Shown in pieces: positions 59,985 through 64,000 of a stretch of DNA of 64,000 bases (positions are counted from its first letter, which is position 1; each line of letters starts with the position of its first letter). Below the pieces are notes generated by a model, which saw only the letters and a program-made list of their open reading frames with translations, made no database searches and was not told the DNA's origin. This DNA comes from Escallonia rubra (taxonomy: Eukaryota; Streptophyta; Magnoliopsida; Escalloniales; Escalloniaceae): positions 1 through 64,000 of the forward strand of contig JAVXUO010000443.1 of assembly GCA_033065855.1 (NCBI GenBank), in the 5' to 3' direction. Position numbers and translations under genes: made by a program.

Positions 59985-60769
59985 AAATCTTTTTAGGGTT
60001 TCTTACCTTCATTCTCCCTTCATTTTTTTCTCGTCCTACCGCCGCTCTCTCTCTTTCTCTCTCTCACAAATCGCCCACTCCACGCCAAACCCACACGACA
60101 GTCACCGGTCGCCACCACCAAGACTCCATAACTCCACAAGATCGCATATCCGCATGACCACTACCGCGCCGTCACTGCACCTCCGCAGATCTACTACCAC
60201 CGACACCGTCAACGGCGGCCACTTCCACCGCAGATCTACCGCCTGCCACTTCAACCGCAGATCTACCGCCGGCCACTTCTTCATCACCTTAAAACCCCCT
60301 TTACGTCTGTCAAGTTTCAACCCCCGTTCTAGTTTGGAGTGATGATACTGTTGCGATGAATGATTTTATTATTTCTTTGTAATTTGCAATATTTGTTAAT
60401 TATTTTGTTCGGTAGATCCGTAGATGTATGAATGTTTGAGACTTTGAGTATGTTGTGACTTTCAGTGGTGGATTTTGATGGTGGTTATGTAGATGTGCAG
60501 ATTGTTGTGTTATGAATTTTGATAGAGAAGAAAGATATAGAACATTCAAGAATTAATTTGGCTGTTAAAATATGGCAAAGTGATGTAATTAAAATTTGTT
60601 TTATTAAAAAAATAATTAATCAGAAATTGGTATTTTACCCGCGGGTACGGATTCTAAAAATGCCCACCCGGGAAAAATCGGGTAAAATATACCTGATCCG
60701 TTTTTATCCGGACCCGACGGGTTTACCCGTTTGCCAGGTCTAGATATAAGTCATATATTGTGTATTTTT

Positions 60770-60988
60770 CATTTCACCATTTAGAGAAAGGAGTGGAAGA
60801 AAGTGTGTCATGAGAGAGAAAATGAGCTATTGGAGTGTTAAATGTGGAGAAAAAAATAGAATTTAAAAAGTGTAAAAAGGGTAAATATGTAAATATACCT
60901 ACGTAATGTTTCTTAATTTGTAAAGTAAATAATTTATGTGGGACGATCCAAAAAGAAAATATGAACAATTTTTTTGAGATGGAGGGAG
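60770..60988. mobile_element. Left-truncated Stowaway-type MITE
   Basis: The right end GAGATGGAGGGAG with TA (60989-60990) and internal GTGTGTCATGAGAGAGAAAAT match the Stowaway element at 6478-6762. The left terminus is not found. Confidence 0.65.
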
Positions 60989-60990
60989 TA

Positions 60991-63290
60991 CCAATTTAGG
61001 ACATCCTAGAAATCTAAGCTATCACCTCAACAATTATGGAAAAATTATTTATAGGAAAATGTGGGGATAGGCACAGACAAATGCAAAACTAGTATAGTTT
61101 ATTCTTTCTCTGTTTTTTTTGTCAATGTTTTCTTCAAGTATATGACCAAACTTCATAAAGGCTAGCTAGCTATCCCTTCTCTGCCACTCTGAAAATTTCC
61201 TGATTTCATCACAACGACAAGAGTTCCTTCCACCAAAGATCACATCCTCTATGAGAAGCAGCGACAACTTTCTTGACTATGGTCTGCTATAACTTTTACC
61301 TGGAAAATAAAATACCTTCAAAATTGGTTATCCAGATGTGCAACATACAATGTACTATGATCTTCTTCGGTGTCTGAAGGTCTTGCTTGTGGCATAAACT
61401 GATGCACGGTTAGAAGATTTCAACCATCTGAATTTTTTTTTATTACATTTCAACCATCTGAATGATGCAGAGCATTACAGCTTGGAAACATTAGGTAAAT
61501 TTTTATACCAAGAAAAACTGCAACGCATTGGTTTAAGCGAGACATCATATATCTGAAGGCATCAAGCATGCCACATCAATGGATAAAAAATCTGTTTGAG
61601 AACAAGTTTTCACTTAAGGCTGGTTTGCCCCGATGCAAGTGCGGCAAGTTGGTGACTGTCAAATCACTCCATCAAATCAAAGACAGTACTTGCTAATTAA
61701 ATGACGTGTGACAAGTTTGAAGCATGGGCGAGGCACCCTACATAGGATTAAAGTTTTTACTATGATGTGTGTCGTTTGTGGAGTTGTAAAATAGTGGCAA
61801 GGACTGGATAAAAACTTAGCCAAGAAGGTAAAACCAGGCCCTATTCAACCCTAACATGTGGTAAGGCCAAATCACTTAAGAGAGCTCAGCATGAACATAA
61901 TGGTAAATAAGCACGCTTGAAAATGCGACAACTCCAGATTGGATCATTCGGGAAGCTTGGCGTAAGTAGATCAACATAACAGGTATGCCTAAAACACATG
62001 GCAGTGATTGGATTGTCCAGAGGCCAAAAGATTGAAGTTTGGCTATAAAAGCCAAATGTTGTCCGAGTCAATCTTCTTTGGCACCAACACAAACTATCGA
62101 TAGTTTACCTTACCACACTATTGTTTTCTTTAAGTAAACAGTTTTATCTTAGGTTAAGGTAAAACATCAAACCTATTTGATTTGTCTCACCCAAACAGTT
62201 CTTAAAGTGTATTCAATCCTTGAATCAGGTGCTTTGTACTTTTGAAGTGTTATCATTTCCACTGTATCGCTTAATTGCAAACATTTTGAAGGTAAAATGC
62301 CTTTATTCATTGTATGATTTATGCTTTTTCTAATTAGGAGTAGGAGTTGATTACAGGAATAACGGTAACTTAAATATCACTAAAAATTCTTAAATACTAG
62401 GCAAAAACAATTTTGAGGATCTTCCCAAATCTCAAGTCCTCATTGATCGTTTCAAGAAGTAAGATTAGGTAATCTTTTTCCCAAATGCGAGATTGTTTAT
62501 ATCATTTGAAGATTGAGTTTTAAACGTAATCCGTCAGGACCTGGCACCGGCACACCTCATACAAAACTTAGACATTAACGCACTGCACGAGCGTTGCGAA
62601 GGCAAACGGTTACCTGCTTTTATCACTGAATATTTGAGTGGCCTGCATGTTGAAACATTGACAAGCGATAAGTCACCTGAATGTTTTAATTTTTTGCGTT
62701 TGCCCTTTCCGTTTATCCACACAAAAGATGTATCTGAAATTGTGGAAACTTAACCTTTACAACTAGAACTTTGATCCAAGCTCCGGAAAGGACCTGCATT
62801 AGAGATCCCATCTATGCAGCATAAGCGAAGCACTCCCTTCAGTCATCTCCAAATGTATACTTTATGTCAATGCATGACTATGAAAGTTGTTTATGTAATA
62901 GTAGCTGAGGATCTTTGGATACCCTTTTAACCTAAGAGCAAAACCCTAGCTATGTGGCTTAAGAAAAATGGGTGCAGTCGTGCAGACATACGAAACTTCC
63001 ATGCTCCCGAGGAAAAGCATTTAGGGTTTGTAATGCATTGGACGGGAACCACATAATTGTTCTCTACATGAATATTCAGTAGCTGAATCCTTTTCATTCC
63101 CTACTACTTTCTCAATACCAACCATTCTTGATACATAACAATCAGAATATACATATCAAGATTCCAAGGATAGCTTCCATAACACTAAACAACTCTAGGA
63201 AAATAACATAAAACCATACACCAATTGAGCAGGAAAGGCTAGACACAAATTCTGGACATCCCAACTAAGTCGATCTCACGACGAGCCCCC
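60991..63290. other. Interval without recognised gene
   Basis: No gene recognised. A TTGGCTATAAAAGCCAA palindrome at about 62039-62055 contains a TATA-like core but no open frame follows. The motif ATTTCAACCATCTGAAT is repeated at about 61415 and 61447. The frames at 61886-62092 and 62534-62722 (minus) lack similarity. Confidence 0.4.
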
Positions 63291-63294
63291 GAAG

Positions 63295-63999
63295 CTAAGG
63301 CAAAATACCGCCACCAACACCGCCAAGACCTCCACCACCAACACCGCCGCCAACTCCACCAAATTCACCAGCACCCCCCAGGCCGCCTGCTCCACCACCA
63401 ACTCCGCCCAGTCCACCAACACCCCCGAGGCCGCCTGCTCCACCGCCAACCCCGCCCAGTCCACCAGCACCCCCGAGGCCGCCTGCTCCACCACCAACCC
63501 CACCCAGTCCACCCGCACCCCCCAAGCCGCCCACTCCTCCACCCACCCCGCCCAGTCCACCGACGCCACCTATCGTTGGAAGCACGCCAGCGACTCCACC
63601 AATACCTGCGCAGCCGCCAACACCGCCGTACGTGATGAAGTTCTTTTGATCGCCGAGGCCAGCAGCGCTGCTATGCCCCGCTGCCCTCGCCACATTCTCG
63701 GTGTTAGTGTTACTACTTTTCGTAGCGACACTGGCAGCATTGGGTATGTTTTGTGATTTTGCAAGCGTTGGAAGCACCCCAGCAACTCCACCGACTCCAG
63801 CACAGCCGCCGACACCACCGTACGTTATGAAATTCTTCTGATCGCCGAGGCCGGCAGCACCGCTAGGCCCCGCTGCGCTCGCCACATTCTTGGTGTCGGT
63901 GTTGCTAGATTTGGTAATAACAGTAGCATCATTAGGTATGTTTCGGGCAGATGCATGCACTAGTAGTCCTAGTGCAATAAGCACAAGGGTTACGCACAA
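63295..63999 (-). CDS. Secreted glycine-rich protein, GRP2 (start outside window)
   Basis: The product is a paralogue of GRP1 (56462-56914): the visible part begins LCVTLVLIALGLLVHASARN, matching residues 4 onward of GRP1, so about three codons with the ATG lie beyond the window. The conserved segment KNFITYGGVGGCAG-GGVAGVLPT occurs twice here, in a 64-residue module, and once in GRP1. A run of GGVGG/GGAGG repeats follows to the stop after GGILP. A cysteine within each module replaces the phenylalanine of GRP1. It is probably secreted or cell-wall associated. Confidence 0.85.
   Translation of the reverse strand: MCVTLVLIALGLLVHASARNIPNDATVITKSSNTDTKNVASAAGPSGAAGLGDQKNFITYGGVGGCAGVGGVAGVLPTLAKSQNIPNAASVATKSSNTNTENVARAAGHSSAAGLGDQKNFITYGGVGGCAGIGGVAGVLPTIGGVGGLGGVGGGVGGLGGAGGLGGVGGGAGGLGGAGGLGGVGGGAGGLGGVGGLGGVGGGAGGLGGAGEFGGVGGGVGGGGLGGVGGGILP
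63559..63942 (-). repeat. Internal 192-bp tandem duplication in GRP2
   Basis: Two 64-residue modules (NIPND... and NIPNA..., about 63942-63751 and 63750-63559) align in frame along their whole length, each with KSSNT-T-NVA-AAG-S, AAGLGDQKNFITYGGVGGCAG and VAGVLPT. The repeat preserves the frame, and GRP1 has a single module. Confidence 0.85.
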
Positions 64000-64000
64000 A

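Larger units (their letters stand above)
57847..60742. mobile_element. hAT-type non-autonomous transposon, copy 2, with nested solo LTR
   Basis: Ends TAGACCTGGCAAA and TTTGCCAGGTCTA are perfect inverted repeats, and an 8-bp direct repeat GATATAAG flanks them (57839-57846, 60743-60750). Inward lie GGGTACGGGTA and CGGGTTTACCCG motifs as in 3548-4571, reversed. Without the nested LTR (58022-59984) it is about 0.93 kb. The 60000-60340 part has GATCTACCGCC-type repeats and a CT-rich stretch; its frames are artefacts. Confidence 0.93.

Noticed and set aside
62039-62055. TATA-like TTGGCTATAAAAGCCAA as a promoter
   Set aside because: It is a short palindrome with no open frame or other promoter context downstream.
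1-64000. tRNA, rRNA, CRISPR or organelle-derived genes
   Set aside because: I looked for tRNA-like and rRNA-like segments and saw none; the only tRNA-related sequences are primer binding sites of retroelements.

Overview
This is a nuclear contig from a flowering plant, probably a eudicot; I cannot name the species. The evidence is an S1-type self-incompatibility-homologue gene pair, introns in a multi-exon gene, and a typical plant transposon complement: MULE, hAT, CACTA, Stowaway, Helitron, Ty3 chromovirus, Copia, TRIM. There are few host genes and most of the window is nested repeats.

Host genes: (1) two secreted S1-family (SPH) genes in direct orientation, at 309-731 and 27676-28110, inside a duplicated block (about 1-4780 and 27369-29660). 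(2) One large minus-strand gene, 37251-46555, for which I could join eight exons into an open 1034-codon frame. Its C-terminal half resembles animal FIRRM/C1orf112, so I call it the plant FLIP (FIGNL1-interacting protein) orthologue, a regulator of RAD51/DMC1 in homologous recombination. (3) Two minus-strand secreted glycine-rich protein genes, 56462-56914 and 63295 to beyond the window end.

Layout: 0-5 kb, S1 block copy 1 with three transposon insertions. 5-13 kb, Stowaway MITE and a decayed minus-strand Helitron (helicase relic about 12.4-12.9 kb, RPA70-like relic about 7.0-10.4 kb), the RPA part split by a MULE that itself carries a hAT-like element. 13.1-18.1 kb, decayed Ty3 chromovirus. 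18-27.4 kb, piled-up LTR-retrotransposon remains. 27.4-29.7 kb, S1 block copy 2. 30.9-31.4 kb, a complete TRIM. 32.1-32.9 kb, a hAT-type element. 33.6-35.1 kb, a second Helitron helicase relic. 37.2-46.6 kb, FLIP. 46.7-49.9 kb, three DNA elements near the FLIP 5' end, one holding an 0.8 kb GT-rich tract. 51.5-55.2 kb, a CACTA element with a solo LTR inside. 56.4-57 kb, GRP1. 57.8-60.7 kb, a hAT element with a second solo LTR of the same family inside. 63.3-64 kb, GRP2.

No previously undescribed system is evident. The most informative observations are the exact target-site duplications that date the nested insertions (the S1 duplicate supplies the matching empty sites), the near-equal silent and replacement divergence of the S1 pair, and the FLIP gene model with an E2F-type site in front of it.
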